Source: Asticcacaulis sp. EMRT-3
GTDB lineage: Bacteria > Pseudomonadota > Alphaproteobacteria > Caulobacterales > Caulobacteraceae
NCBI RefSeq assembly: GCF_030027245.1
Contig: NZ_JASERT010000001.1
Coordinates: 1,914,501-1,978,500, forward strand
Length of the DNA stretch: 64,000 bases
Direction of reading: 5' to 3'
Position 1 is the stretch's first letter; every line of letters begins with the position of its first letter. Positions 1-7,713 of this stretch are shown one piece after another. The translations under genes and the position numbers were made by a program. The notes under the pieces are model-generated. The model was given only the letters and a program-made list of their open reading frames with translations, made no database searches and had not been told where the DNA came from.

Positions 1-2
1 GC

Positions 3-149
3 CATACGGCGGCCACTGTGACAGGGAGATATATCCATCACCTTGACACAGCCCTGATAGCGGCTGCGGATCGTGTGGCGGCCCGGATCGGCGCGCATAT
101 GGACGGATCGGACGAAGGCGCGGCGGTTGTGCCTTTCAAACGGGCATAG
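3..149 (+). CDS. Tyrosine integrase, C-terminal fragment (runs off left edge)
   Basis: The open frame enters from the left edge and ends at a TAG after 48 visible codons. The pattern T-x-x-Y-x-H-x-L followed by an alanine-rich helix (LIAAADRVAARI) is the typical end of phage or island tyrosine recombinases, with the Tyr of RYIHHL as the likely catalytic nucleophile. The catalytic Arg and His boxes lie outside the window. Such an enzyme would integrate and excise the island that ends at the tRNA-Arg gene near 8.3 kb. The family call rests on this short tail only. Confidence 0.7.
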   Translation, partial: HTAATVTGRYIHHLDTALIAAADRVAARIGAHMDGSDEGAAVVPFKRA

Positions 150-175
150 CGCCTATGACGAAACGCAAACTATAA

Positions 176-204
176 TTGACAAAATGAAACTAAGGGCGTA
201 TTTA
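176..204 (+). promoter_or_regulatory. Sigma70-like promoter of the toxin-antitoxin pair, probably leaderless
   Basis: TTGACA (176-181) and TATTTA (199-204) are separated by 17 bp. Transcription would begin at about 210-211, which is the toxin ATG itself, and no Shine-Dalgarno sequence precedes that ATG. This suggests leaderless translation. It is a sequence prediction only. Confidence 0.55.
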
Positions 205-209
205 TAGTC

Positions 210-503
210 ATGATTGAAGTCCGCCAAACTGATGAATTTTCCGATTGGCTTCATAGCCTAAAAGATATTCAGGCGAAGGCCCGCATTGTTTCCCGTGTCC
301 GGCGCTTCAGCCTTGGCAATCTGGGCGATGTTAAGCCAGTTGGGCAGGGTGTCAGTGAGGCGCGACTAGATTATGGCCCCGGCTACCGTCTCTATTTTGT
401 TCAACGTGGCGCGGTGGTGATCCTGCTGTTGTGCGGCGGCACGAAAAAGGGCCAGCAAGCCGATATTGAAAAGGCCAAGGCATTGGCAGAGGTGTACGAA
501 TGA
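210..503 (+). CDS. Type II toxin, RelE/HigB-like addiction module killer protein
   Basis: This 97-residue protein resembles the phage-derived RelE/ParE/HigB killer-protein family, small mRNA-interferase-type or gyrase-type toxins about 100 residues long. Supporting features are the N-terminal FSDWLHSLKD helix, the GPGYRLYF strand typical of the RelE fold, and the Gly-Gly-x-Lys-Lys segment before the C-terminal helix. Its stop overlaps the antitoxin start by 4 bp (ATGA), so the two are translationally coupled with the toxin first, as in higBA. The molecular target cannot be told from sequence. Confidence 0.85.
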   Translation: MIEVRQTDEFSDWLHSLKDIQAKARIVSRVRRFSLGNLGDVKPVGQGVSEARLDYGPGYRLYFVQRGAVVILLLCGGTKKGQQADIEKAKALAEVYE

Positions 504-781
504 AAAAAACAGCGGGCAAATTTGATGCGGTTGCGTATCTCGATAGCGAGGCGATGATTGCCACCTATCTGGAAGCGGCCTTTGAGGAAGGCGATATTGA
601 CCTGATCCGCGCAAGCTTAAATGATGTTGTGCGCGCTAGGGGGGTTCAGGACATGGCCAAGGCCACCGGCCTGACGCGCGCGGCGCTTTACAAGGCTATT
701 GGCGAAAACGGCAATCCGACCCTTTCCACTCTGCTGGCCATGACAAAGGCGCTGGGCGTCAAGTTGTCTGTGGCGGCCTGA
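500..781 (+). CDS. Antitoxin of the RelE/HigB-like pair, HTH addiction-module antidote
   Basis: This 93-residue protein has an Xre-like helix-turn-helix in its C-terminal half (VQDMAKATGLTRAALYKAI, then NPTLSTLLAMTKALGVKLSV). That layout is typical of the antidote proteins that pair with phage-type killer proteins. The N-terminal part (about residues 1-40) would bind the toxin. It starts inside the last codons of the toxin gene. Family members repress their own operon through the HTH, which is inferred here and not seen. Confidence 0.85.
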   Translation: MKKTAGKFDAVAYLDSEAMIATYLEAAFEEGDIDLIRASLNDVVRARGVQDMAKATGLTRAALYKAIGENGNPTLSTLLAMTKALGVKLSVAA

Positions 782-865
782 TAAGGCGGCGTGGCGCAAA
801 TCGCTTAGGAAGCGAGGCTGTTAGGTAATGCTAGGGTGTGTGCCCGCGATATAGGAGTTGATGAA

Positions 866-1168
866 ATGACGGCTTACATCGAAATCGAACATCCCGGCGT
901 GACGCTGAAGGAAGACTTTCTTGACGCCTTCAACGTGCGCCCCGGCGCGCTGGCGGCGGCGATCCACGTAGACCGCGCCGCAATCAAAAACATTATCGAC
1001 GGCAAACGCTCTGTTACTGCGGAAATGGCGATCCGGTTGGGCCTGTTTTTCGGCACCACCGCTGATTTTTGGCTGAACCTGCAAAAGGATTATGACCTGC
1101 GAATCGCCAAGCGGGAAAAGCTGGCACGACTCTCCTTTGAAATTAACCCTCTGCATGTAGCGGCCTGA
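866..1168 (+). CDS. higA: HigA-family antitoxin, no toxin partner adjacent
   Basis: This 100-residue protein has the HigA hallmark: a starting strand, then HPGVTLKEDFLDAF, an Xre helix-turn-helix (AAAIHVDRAAIKNIIDGKRSVT), and MAIRLGLFFGTTADFWLNLQ before a basic tail. The ATG at 866 is chosen because a TAGGAG ribosome site lies just upstream. A HigB toxin would normally precede it, but here the upstream gene belongs to another complete pair. The gene after it (ATG at 1174, 5 bp downstream) is broken by an IS66 element, so this antitoxin is an orphan, or its partner was the disrupted gene. Confidence 0.85.
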   Translation: MTAYIEIEHPGVTLKEDFLDAFNVRPGALAAAIHVDRAAIKNIIDGKRSVTAEMAIRLGLFFGTTADFWLNLQKDYDLRIAKREKLARLSFEINPLHVAA

Positions 1169-1192
1169 AACTGATGGATAACAACTATCTTG

Positions 1193-1200
1193 GAATCACA
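1193..1200. repeat. IS66 target-site duplication, left copy
   Basis: GAATCACA abuts the left end of the IS66 element and is identical to 3652-3659 at the right end. This is direct evidence that the element arrived by transposition. Confidence 0.95.
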
Positions 1201-1216
1201 GTAAGCGGTGTTTCGC

Positions 1217-2755
1217 TCACACCTTGACGGCGTAGTTGCAAGGGAGAAGGTGGTCGATCTGGCTTTGCTTATGTCCGCCCGCGATGGCCCTTAGGGTGTT
1301 GGTCAGGTAGGCATGGGGATCGATGCCGTTCAGTTTGCACGTTTCGATCAGTGACGCGATGATGGCCCAGTTTTGAGCGCCGGCGTCATGGCCTGCAAAG
1401 AGAGCGTTTTTCCGGTTCAGGGCGATAGGCCGGATCGTGCGTTCAACAGTGTTGTTGTCCAGCTCGACGCAGCCGTCGTCGAGGAACTGGCAGAGGCCGC
1501 CCCAGTATTTGGCGATGTAATTCAATGCCTCGCCAAGCGGCGATTTGGCGGCGACACGGCTGCGGTGATTGTTGAGCCATGCCTCTATATCGGCCACTAC
1601 GGGGCCAGATCGTAATTGTCGTGCAGCCAGACGCACCGCCGGATCGCTACCGCGGATGTCCCCTTCGATCTTGTAGAGATCGGCGATGCGCCTGAGGCCC
1701 TCTTCGGCGATTGGCGCCGGACCGGCGCGGGTAATCTCAAACAGCTTACGACGGGCATGCGCCCAGCAATAGGCCAGCCGGATTGCCGGGCCGATACGGT
1801 CGGGTGCGATCAGGCGATTGTAACCGGCATAGCCGTCGACCTGCAGAATGCCGGTGAAGCCCTGCAAGATATGTTCGGCATACTGCCCGCCACGCCCGGG
1901 CGCGTAGGTGAAGGCCACACCAGGCGGCGCCGCACCGTTCCACGGTCGGTCATCGCGGGCCAGGGCCCAGAAGTATCCGGTTTTTGTTTTACGTGCGCCG
2001 GGATCAAGTACCGGGGCGCGGGTTTCATCCATAAAGAGCTTGGTGGATTGCTTCAGATTGGCGATCAGGGCGCCCCACACCGGGCGCAACTCGAACGCGG
2101 CCCGGCCAACCCAGTCAGCCAGCGTAGACCGGTCAAGGTCAACGCCTTGGCGGCTATAAATCTGGGCCTGCCGATACAGGGGCAGATGGTCGGCATACTT
2201 ACTGACCAGCACATGAGCCACAGTCGCCTCAGTCGGCAGGCCACCGGGAACGAGGCGCGCCGGAGCAGAGGCTTGAGTTATGCCATCCGTGCAGGCCCGG
2301 CAGGCATATTTGGGGCGGCGGGTGACGATGACGCGGAACTGCGCCGGGATCACGTCCAGCCGCTCGCACCTGTCTTCACCAATGCAATGTAAGCCGTTGC
2401 CGCAGGCACAGAGCAGACTGTCAGGCTCAATAACCTCTTCGATGCGGGGCAGATGGCCGGGTAAGGCCCCGCGATTGCCAGCGCGAGACTTTGCAGCCCG
2501 TTTACCACAAGGCGCATCGGCCTCTTCCTCAGCATGGATCGCGGCGATAGCGGTTTCAAGGTCTTCCAGGGCCAGTTCAAACTGACCCGGCTCGGCCTTC
2601 TCGGATTTGCGCCCGAAGGCGGCCTGCCTGAAGGCGGCGACCAGCTTCTCCAATCGCTCGATCCGGTCATCCTTGCGCAGATTGCGGGCCTCAGAAGCCA
2701 CCAGCATGGCTTTGAGAACCGCTATATCATCAGGCAAATTGGCGGGGTTGAGCAT
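1217..2755 (-). CDS. tnpC: IS66 transposase TnpC
   Basis: This is the 512-residue DDE transposase of the IS66 family. From the N-terminus it has a leucine-zipper-like helix (residues 10-45), a zinc-ribbon-like Cys region (CACGNGLHC, then CRAC), and the catalytic core. The core contains MDETRAPV and QVDGYAGYN for the two aspartates and NNTVERTIRP for the glutamate. Full length is normal for the family. It is the last gene of the tnpABC set and has its own start 68 bp after tnpB. The coding frame is intact. Confidence 0.95.
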   Translation of the reverse strand: MLNPANLPDDIAVLKAMLVASEARNLRKDDRIERLEKLVAAFRQAAFGRKSEKAEPGQFELALEDLETAIAAIHAEEEADAPCGKRAAKSRAGNRGALPGHLPRIEEVIEPDSLLCACGNGLHCIGEDRCERLDVIPAQFRVIVTRRPKYACRACTDGITQASAPARLVPGGLPTEATVAHVLVSKYADHLPLYRQAQIYSRQGVDLDRSTLADWVGRAAFELRPVWGALIANLKQSTKLFMDETRAPVLDPGARKTKTGYFWALARDDRPWNGAAPPGVAFTYAPGRGGQYAEHILQGFTGILQVDGYAGYNRLIAPDRIGPAIRLAYCWAHARRKLFEITRAGPAPIAEEGLRRIADLYKIEGDIRGSDPAVRLAARQLRSGPVVADIEAWLNNHRSRVAAKSPLGEALNYIAKYWGGLCQFLDDGCVELDNNTVERTIRPIALNRKNALFAGHDAGAQNWAIIASLIETCKLNGIDPHAYLTNTLRAIAGGHKQSQIDHLLPCNYAVKV

Positions 2756-2823
2756 GACGGCAATCTAACAAAATCCGCTTTTACCTTCCTGCCTAAAATG
2801 CCCCCCGAGTCATCTTGTCGCAG

Positions 2824-3177
2824 CTATTCCACCGCCTCCGGTGCACGCGCCTCCAGGGCCCGGACTCGGCGCCAGTCCAGCCCCGAGAACAACGCCTCAA
2901 ACTGAGCATGGCTAAGGCTCATAAGTCCGTCCTTGATCGCCGGCCAGGTGAACACATGCGCCTCCAGCCGTTTATAGGCCATCACCAGTCCGGTGCCGTC
3001 CCAATAGAGCAACTTCAGGCGGTCCGCCTTGCGCGACCGGAAGACGAAGACCGTGCCGGTGAAGGGGTCTTTGTGCAATTGGTTCTTCACCAGTGCGGCA
3101 AGACCATCATGCCCTTTACGGAAGTCGATTGGCTTGGTCGCCACCATGATCCGTACCCGGTTTGACGGGAAGATCAT
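2824..3177 (-). CDS. tnpB: IS66 accessory protein TnpB
   Basis: This 117-residue protein matches the IS66 Orf2 family: RVRIMVATKPIDFRKGHDGL near the start, then a core with VFVFRSRKADRLKLLYWDG and a conserved Arg-Leu-Glu stretch. It is needed for IS66 transposition, although its biochemical role is unsettled. The start at 3177 is chosen because its ATG overlaps the tnpA stop (ATGA), giving translational coupling. Confidence 0.93.
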   Translation of the reverse strand: MIFPSNRVRIMVATKPIDFRKGHDGLAALVKNQLHKDPFTGTVFVFRSRKADRLKLLYWDGTGLVMAYKRLEAHVFTWPAIKDGLMSLSHAQFEALFSGLDWRRVRALEARAPEAVE

Positions 3178-3566
3178 ACCGACGCCATCATGGCACACGC
3201 AACTGCCGCAATACGATCTGCTGAAGCGTCGTCTTCAAGACGGATCGTCACATTCCCGACCACGATCTCAGGCCTGATAGCCGGATGCGTAGCCGCGACC
3301 GGGGCCGGTTCGCTGACCACCAGAGCGCTAAATTCAACGTCGTCCTCAGGCGCCGGCAAGATCAACTTGCCCCTCCGCGCCAAGGTGCGCCATGAAGACA
3401 GGTGGTTCGCCTTTACCCCGGCACGGCGCGCCACTTCATTGACGCTTACCCCAGGCCGCAAGGTCTCTGCAACAAGCCGCGCCTTGACCTCATCCGGCCA
3501 TCGGCGCGAACGCCGGGTCCCACTGCGGACCGCCCTTCCAGTGAGAATCTCCGGTGTAGTCTCCAT
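3174..3566 (-). CDS. tnpA: IS66 accessory protein TnpA
   Basis: This 130-residue IS66 Orf1 protein has an N-terminal helix-turn-helix of the IS3/IS66 type (RRWPDEVKARLVAETL, then VSVNEVARRAGVKANHLSSW). A C-terminal segment rich in Val and Ala follows. It is the first gene of the element and overlaps tnpB by 4 bp. Confidence 0.92.
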   Translation of the reverse strand: METTPEILTGRAVRSGTRRSRRWPDEVKARLVAETLRPGVSVNEVARRAGVKANHLSSWRTLARRGKLILPAPEDDVEFSALVVSEPAPVAATHPAIRPEIVVGNVTIRLEDDASADRIAAVACAMMASV

Positions 3567-3651
3567 GGAGAAAGTCCCTCTCGTTCAACTCTGAACAAGC
3601 CATGCGCAGATCAATGCCGAAAAGGGAACGTGGGGGCAGAACACCGCTTAC

Positions 3652-3659
3652 GAATCACA
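3652..3659. repeat. IS66 target-site duplication, right copy
   Basis: GAATCACA directly follows the right terminal repeat and matches the left copy at 1193-1200. Confidence 0.95.
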
Positions 3660-3975
3660 TCCCTTTCTGAACAAGACTTCCTCATCGCTACGAACGATGA
3701 GATTGACCTTGAGGCTCAAGCTTGGAACGCATCAGACGAACCTCGTCGCCAAACGTTGCTGAGAGCATTGCTTCGCGTGGAGCAGGCGAAAATGGCAGGT
3801 AGTTACGATTCAGAGCGCGCGGCCATCAACGATAAAATAAAAACGGCCATGCTCCCTATGAGTCCAGAAATTTTAGAGGTAATGGAACGTAATCGCCTGA
3901 TCGCACCAGCGCTTGCTACGAATTTGGCTGGTCGTGTCCCAGCGAGTGGTGTAACTGGGTAAGAGCGTAGCGCAT

Positions 3976-4009
3976 GGCTCGCTGCCCATTCAAAAGGGCA
4001 AAGCGAGCC
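3976..4009 (+). terminator. Hairpin after the split gene, terminator-like
   Basis: GGCTCGCT-GCCC (3976-3987) pairs with GGGC-AA-AGCGAGCC (3996-4009) around an 8-nt loop. It lies 14 bp after the stop of the disrupted gene and just before the IS256 element. No strong T run follows, so termination is plausible but not certain. Confidence 0.5.
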
Positions 4010-4027
4010 TTAGCGTAGCGGGTTGGT

Positions 4028-5320
4028 CATCAGTGATTTTCGGATAGGTTTGGGTTGCGACACTCATTCCAGAACGAAAGAACACCGATGACCGACGATA
4101 TGATGGCCCTGAAAGGGCTTGTTGAAAAGACCTCAGACAGCGATTTGTTGCGCGACATGATCAGCTTCACGGCTGAACGCTTGATGGCATTGGAAGTGAG
4201 CGGCATGACCGGTGCCGGCTACCATGAGAAAACCGGCGACCGGCTGGTCCAGCGCAACGGCTATCGTGACCGAGACTGGGAAACACGCGCAGGCACGGTC
4301 GAGCTTCGGATCCCGAAGCTTCGTAAAGGCAGTTACTTCCCGGGTTTCCTGGAGCCCAGGCGCATGGCCGAGAAGGCACTGACGGCTGTGATCCAGGAGG
4401 CTTACGTTCAGGGTATCTCGACGCGCTCTGTCGATGATCTGGTCAAGGCGATGGGGATGAGCGGCATCTCCAAGAGTCAGGTCAGTCGGCTGTGCGAAGA
4501 GATCGATGACCGTGTGAAGGCTTTCCTGAACCGCCCCATTGAAGGGGAATGGCCATACATCTGGATTGACGCTACGTATCTGAAGGTGCGCCGGGGCGGC
4601 CGTATCGTCTCGGTCGCCGTCATCATCTGCGTTGGCGTCAACAGCGACGGCAGGCGTGAAGTGCTGGGCATGGAGGTCGGCACCTCGGAAGCCGAACCGA
4701 TCTGGGCAGAGTTCCTGCGCAACCTGACACGCCGGGGCCTGCGTGGTGTCAAACTTGTGGTCTCTGATGCCCACATCGGGATCAAGGGTGCCGTCTCCAA
4801 GGTTCTCAACGCCACCTGGCAGCGCTGCCGTGTTCACTTCATGCGCAATGTCTGCGCCCATGCCGGCAAGAGCGGGCGACGCGTCGTCTCTGCCTTCATC
4901 GGCACGGCCTTCGCCCAGGAGACGGCGGAAACGGCGAGTACCCAATGGCGAAACGTCGCCGACCAGCTCAGGCCCAAAATGCCAAAGCTGGCCACGATCA
5001 TGGACGAGGCTGAGCACGATGTCCTGGCCTATATGACCTTCCCGAAGGAACACCGCATCAAGCTGCACTCAACCAACCCCATTGAACGGCTCAATGGCGA
5101 AATCAAGCGTCGCTGCGATGTCGTGGGCATCTTCCCAAACGACGATGCCATCACCAGACTGGTCGGCGCCATCCTGCTCGAACAGAACGATGAATGGGCG
5201 GTTCAGCGCGGGCGCTACATTACCCTTGAAACCATCGCACAACTCAGCGATGATCCACTTCTCAGCATGCCAGCCGTGGCAAACTGAGCGAAACCCGGAC
5301 CTGTCCGGAAGTCATTGATG
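4028..5320 (+). mobile_element. IS256-family insertion sequence, about 1.3 kb
   Basis: Imperfect terminal inverted repeats of about 29 bp flank the transposase: left CATCAGTGATTTTCGG onward (4028-4056) and right ending in the complement of CATCAATGACTTCCGG (5292-5320). About 24 of 29 positions agree. No clear 8-9 bp target duplication is visible at these boundaries, so the exact ends are uncertain by a few bases. Confidence 0.85.
4088..5287 (+). CDS. IS256-family transposase
   Basis: This 399-residue transposase of the IS256/MuDR-like superfamily has an N-terminal DNA-binding region with [19 protein letters not shown] and [18 protein letters not shown]. The DDE core follows: [10 protein letters not shown] (first Asp), [10 protein letters not shown] (second Asp) and [16 protein letters not shown] (Glu). 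The start at [10 protein letters not shown] (4088) is preferred over an in-frame ATG 33 bp upstream because family members begin this way. The gene fills the element and has no frameshift, so it is probably functional. Confidence 0.96.
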   Translation: MTDDMMALKGLVEKTSDSDLLRDMISFTAERLMALEVSGMTGAGYHEKTGDRLVQRNGYRDRDWETRAGTVELRIPKLRKGSYFPGFLEPRRMAEKALTAVIQEAYVQGISTRSVDDLVKAMGMSGISKSQVSRLCEEIDDRVKAFLNRPIEGEWPYIWIDATYLKVRRGGRIVSVAVIICVGVNSDGRREVLGMEVGTSEAEPIWAEFLRNLTRRGLRGVKLVVSDAHIGIKGAVSKVLNATWQRCRVHFMRNVCAHAGKSGRRVVSAFIGTAFAQETAETASTQWRNVADQLRPKMPKLATIMDEAEHDVLAYMTFPKEHRIKLHSTNPIERLNGEIKRRCDVVGIFPNDDAITRLVGAILLEQNDEWAVQRGRYITLETIAQLSDDPLLSMPAVAN

Positions 5321-5367
5321 CCAAGCGCTCAATTACACCACGCCCTGGGGCACGATCCTAGAACCCT

Positions 5368-5604
5368 ATGTCCTATTCAGAAACCCGGCTGCTTCGTCGC
5401 AAGGAAGCGTCTGACTATCTCGCCGAAAAATATGCGATTTTCCGCAAGCCCGTCACTCTGGCAAAATACGCCACGGTTGGCGGTGGCCCCGCTTTCCGAA
5501 GCGCCGGTCGCTACCCCATTTATTCGGTCGCTGACCTCGACAAGTGGGCTGAATCTATCATGTCCCCGCTGAAAACGTCCACCAGCGACAAGGGGGCGGA
5601 ATAA
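5368..5604 (+). CDS. Excisionase/AlpA-like HTH protein
   Basis: This 78-residue protein has a winged HTH of the excisionase (HTH_17) type. LLRRKEASDYLAEKY leads into a recognition region ending GGGPAFRSAGRYPIYSVADLDKWA, the usual pattern of island-borne Xis-like regulators that read a helix and a short wing. With the integrase fragment at the left edge it probably directs excision or regulates the element. It is 3 bp from the next gene in the same direction, forming the start of a five-gene run. Confidence 0.75.
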   Translation: MSYSETRLLRRKEASDYLAEKYAIFRKPVTLAKYATVGGGPAFRSAGRYPIYSVADLDKWAESIMSPLKTSTSDKGAE

Positions 5605-5606
5605 TC

Positions 5607-5807
5607 ATGCAGCATCATAAGATCGCCCCCGGCACGGATTTAGTGCGCGGGGGCGGTGGTGGTTTGCTTTACGGTAACATCACCCCGGATAGCATTATTC
5701 TCACCTCACGCAAGGGCTATGCGGGCCGTCTGAGCCGCAAATTTGGCCTGCCTGACACCATTGTCCGCCTGAGCGTTGAATTGGCTCTGGGAGGCGCGCA
5801 TGTCTAA
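5607..5807 (+). CDS. Small hypothetical protein of the island
   Basis: This 66-residue protein has a Gly-rich N-terminal part (VRGGGGGLLYGN) and a C-terminal helix. No family is recognised. The frame is supported by its tight fit: it starts 3 bp after the excisionase-like gene and overlaps the next start by 8 bp. Translational coupling with its neighbours suggests a role in the element, but no function can be assigned. Confidence 0.6.
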   Translation: MQHHKIAPGTDLVRGGGGGLLYGNITPDSIILTSRKGYAGRLSRKFGLPDTIVRLSVELALGGAHV

Positions 5808-6150
5808 GCCCGACTTCTCCCGCCCACCTCACTCGCGCAATGACGCTACTGGCGAAACCGCCCGCCTTGCTGCGATTTACAAGGCCGCCACCGCGCCAAA
5901 ACAGCGTGAACGGGTTTATGGCGTCTTGCTGGCCTCTGGCTATGCCATGACGCCCGAACAAATCACCCGCGCCCTGCATGAAGCTGGCGGCCATGACCTG
6001 CTCATGTCGATCCGCCCACGTTGCTCCGAACTGGCCCGCATGGGTTTGATCCGCGACTCTGGTGAACGCGGCATAGGTGAAGGCGGTTGCAAGGCGATCA
6101 AATGGCAGGCCGTCACCACCGGCACGGCAGAAGGGGCGCGCGATGAATAA
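5800..6150 (+). CDS. Hypothetical protein with winged-helix-like region
   Basis: This 116-residue protein starts at 5800 behind a GGGAGG ribosome site, inside the end of the previous gene. The middle (KQRERVYGVLLASGYAMT, then EQITRALHEAGG, then RPRCSELARMGLIRDSGER) reads like a winged helix: a helix, a helix, a recognition helix and a strand pair. Similar small proteins control hosts of mobile elements. The DNA-binding role is inferred from this pattern. Its end overlaps the next start by 8 bp. Confidence 0.65.
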   Translation: MSKPDFSRPPHSRNDATGETARLAAIYKAATAPKQRERVYGVLLASGYAMTPEQITRALHEAGGHDLLMSIRPRCSELARMGLIRDSGERGIGEGGCKAIKWQAVTTGTAEGARDE

Positions 6151-6397
6151 TCTCCCCCTGCCGATTGGCCAAATTGCCAAAAATGCCAGCGAAGAAATCC
6201 GCGTGGCGCTTCAGGAGTTCAAGGGCCTGACGCTTCTCGATATGCGGGTTTATGGGCGGTTTTCGGCGGCCAAGACCTTCAAACCGACTACGAAGGGTAT
6301 CAGCCTTAATCCCGCCCTTCTGCCTGAACTGATCCGCGTCTTGCAAGCCGCCGAGTGTGACGCCCGCAAGCTGGGTTTAATCCCCCCGGCGGAATAG
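6143..6397 (+). CDS. PC4/p15-like single-strand DNA-binding protein
   Basis: This 84-residue protein has the PC4 transcriptional-coactivator pattern: EIRVALQEFKGLTLLDMRVY, then FKPTTKGISLNPALLPELIRVLQ, that is, a curved beta sheet followed by a helix. Family members bind single-stranded DNA as dimers, and bacterial and phage versions are common on mobile DNA. It sits directly before a putative rolling-circle replication gene, where a single-strand binder would be useful. That functional link is inferred. Confidence 0.75.
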   Translation: MNNLPLPIGQIAKNASEEIRVALQEFKGLTLLDMRVYGRFSAAKTFKPTTKGISLNPALLPELIRVLQAAECDARKLGLIPPAE

Positions 6398-6404
6398 CCT
6401 CAAA

Positions 6405-6470
6405 GGCCATGTTTGAAACTTCACCGAAAGTCTAAAACCGGTGAAGTTTCAAACGGCCCTTATTTTTCTT
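6405..6470 (+). terminator. Perfect 16-bp inverted repeat before rep: terminator or replication-origin hairpin
   Basis: The arms 6411-6426 and 6439-6454 are perfectly complementary over 16 bp with a 12-nt loop, and GGCC on both outer sides extends the pairing. A T-rich run follows (TATTTTTCTTTT). Position after the PC4-like gene fits a Rho-independent terminator. Position 160 bp before the rep gene would also fit a double-strand origin. Confidence 0.75.
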
Positions 6471-6616
6471 TTAAATCAATAGATTAAGGGCGTTTCGGCG
6501 GTGGTTCGTATAATATATATAATACGCGCGCGGATATGGTATCAGACACCTTTTGCTGTTTTCAGCCGGTGGTGTGGCGGTCAAGCTGTTGATGCAGCAA
6601 GGATTATCCGCAAGCC

Positions 6617-7360
6617 ATGAAGAATAAATCCTTGGCACCGGATACCCTTCTGGCACCGGCTGAAGCGAGGCCGGAGCAGCTATCCAAACGAGCAAGCGAA
6701 CGGCCTCGCGTTTCCAAACTCAGTCCTCAAAAGCGAAAGGGGCGGCGCGGTGGTGCACGTAATAGCGCCATGCGTCAAAGCCACGGCCTTACCGATAAGC
6801 AGGTTCTGCGGCTGTTGCAGGCGACCTTAAACGCTGATCAGGCTGGCTTACCTTTGAACCGGATGATTACCCTGCACTGGCAACATGCCGGGATTAGGCT
6901 TGATCACATGGCGAAGGCGACCGGGCGCTATCTTGACCTGATCAGCAAGGCCATAACACGACACGATGGCCATACGGCTTACATTTGGACGCATGAGAAC
7001 GGCCCCGGCAAGGGCGGTCATTGTCATATTCTCATTCACGTCCCGCCGCGCCACGTCAAGCGCATCACGAAGCTGCAAAGGGGATGGATCGAAGGCATTA
7101 CCAAACGCCCCTACAAGACCCGCACAGTCCTGAGCCGCTCAATCGGTGGACGGCTTGGCCTTGAAAGCACCGCGCCTGATCAGCACTTCGCCAACCTAGA
7201 CGCCGCGCTGTCCTATGTGATCAAGGGCGCATTGCCTGACGTTGCGGAGAGATTTGATATGAGGCGGCATGAACCGGGAGGGCTTATTATCGGCAAGCGC
7301 TGCGGCATGTCTCAGAACGTTGCGCCCAGCCAAGACCGCGATCATGCGATAGCGAGTTAG
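6617..7360 (+). CDS. Putative HUH-type rolling-circle replication initiator
   Basis: This 247-residue protein has three motifs in the order expected for HUH Rep/relaxase-type nucleases. A first hydrophobic strand MITLHWQHAG lies at about residues 83-92. GGHCHILIHVP follows, with His135-x-His137 as metal ligands. Then comes SYVIKGA, with Tyr200 and Lys203, matching the Tyr-x-x-Lys nickase motif. The N-terminal 50 residues are very basic. The family call comes from motif pattern only. It ends a run with the PC4-like and excisionase-like genes, and the AT-rich 150 bp upstream may hold its promoter and origin. Confidence 0.6.
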   Translation: MKNKSLAPDTLLAPAEARPEQLSKRASERPRVSKLSPQKRKGRRGGARNSAMRQSHGLTDKQVLRLLQATLNADQAGLPLNRMITLHWQHAGIRLDHMAKATGRYLDLISKAITRHDGHTAYIWTHENGPGKGGHCHILIHVPPRHVKRITKLQRGWIEGITKRPYKTRTVLSRSIGGRLGLESTAPDQHFANLDAALSYVIKGALPDVAERFDMRRHEPGGLIIGKRCGMSQNVAPSQDRDHAIAS

Positions 7361-7713
7361 AGACAGACATTCCGCCCTAAGGGAGGGGTGGGTCGAAAAC
7401 CTAAGGCCAACCTTCCCAAGACCGGTTGTGGCCTCAATTTAAATTGCTAACACAGGTTTTCTCTGCCGTTCACGCACGCGCGACGCTCCGATTTTTCTGA
7501 GGTCTGTGGCTGGGCGTCAATTCCCCGCACGCGCAAGCGCGCGTGTAATACCTTGTATTGATGCGCGCGTTAGCTAACCTCAACATGCTGACCTTCCAAA
7601 CTTATCAAATGTTATCATTTAAGCCCCGATCCCCGGCGAAAAAGTACTAAGAAATGCTAAGGTGGCGGCCCTGCATGTTTGCAAAAGCTTGCATTGAAGC
7701 GGTGACCTCAAGA
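7361..7713. other. Gene-free 353 bp rich in short palindromes
   Basis: No credible gene is seen. The segment holds a hairpin at 7404-7434 (AAGGCCAACC against GGTTGTGGCCT), probably the rep terminator. It also holds alternating purine-pyrimidine tracts of CGCG, a CACGCG/GCGCGTG hairpin near 7528-7545, AATAC-CTT-GTATT near 7547-7559, and GTTAGCTAAC near 7569-7578. This concentration of palindromes beside a replication gene could mark an origin or a regulatory region, but nothing is decisive. Confidence 0.4.

Larger units (their letters stand above)
1201..3651 (-). mobile_element. Complete IS66-family insertion sequence, 2451 bp
   Basis: The ends are perfect inverted repeats, GTAAGCGGTGTT at 1201-1212 and its complement at 3640-3651. 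Both ends are flanked by the same 8 bp, GAATCACA (1193-1200 and 3652-3659), the duplication length known for IS66. The element carries three genes on the reverse strand in the usual order tnpA-tnpB-tnpC. All frames are open, so it may still be mobile. Confidence 0.96.
1174..3962 (+). pseudogene. Small gene split by the IS66 insertion (109 residues when rejoined)
   Basis: The first nine codons (MDNNYLGIT, 1174-1200) lie before the IS66 element. Removing the element and one copy of its 8-bp target duplication continues the same frame as SLSEQDFLIA from 3660 to a stop at 3962. The product would be an acidic, helical 109-residue protein of unknown function. The 5-bp gap after the HigA-like antitoxin suggests one transcription unit. 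No domain is recognised. The frame stays open across the junction, so the interruption is probably recent. Confidence 0.75.

Noticed and set aside
1616..2392. 258-codon open frame on the plus strand
   Set aside because: It is fully antisense to IS66 tnpC, has no ribosome site or recognisable domain, and reflects high-GC codon bias.
3402..3659. Upstream extension of the split-gene frame inside IS66
   Set aside because: This part translates the IS66 end and tnpA antisense; the real 5' end of the gene is at 1174 before the element.
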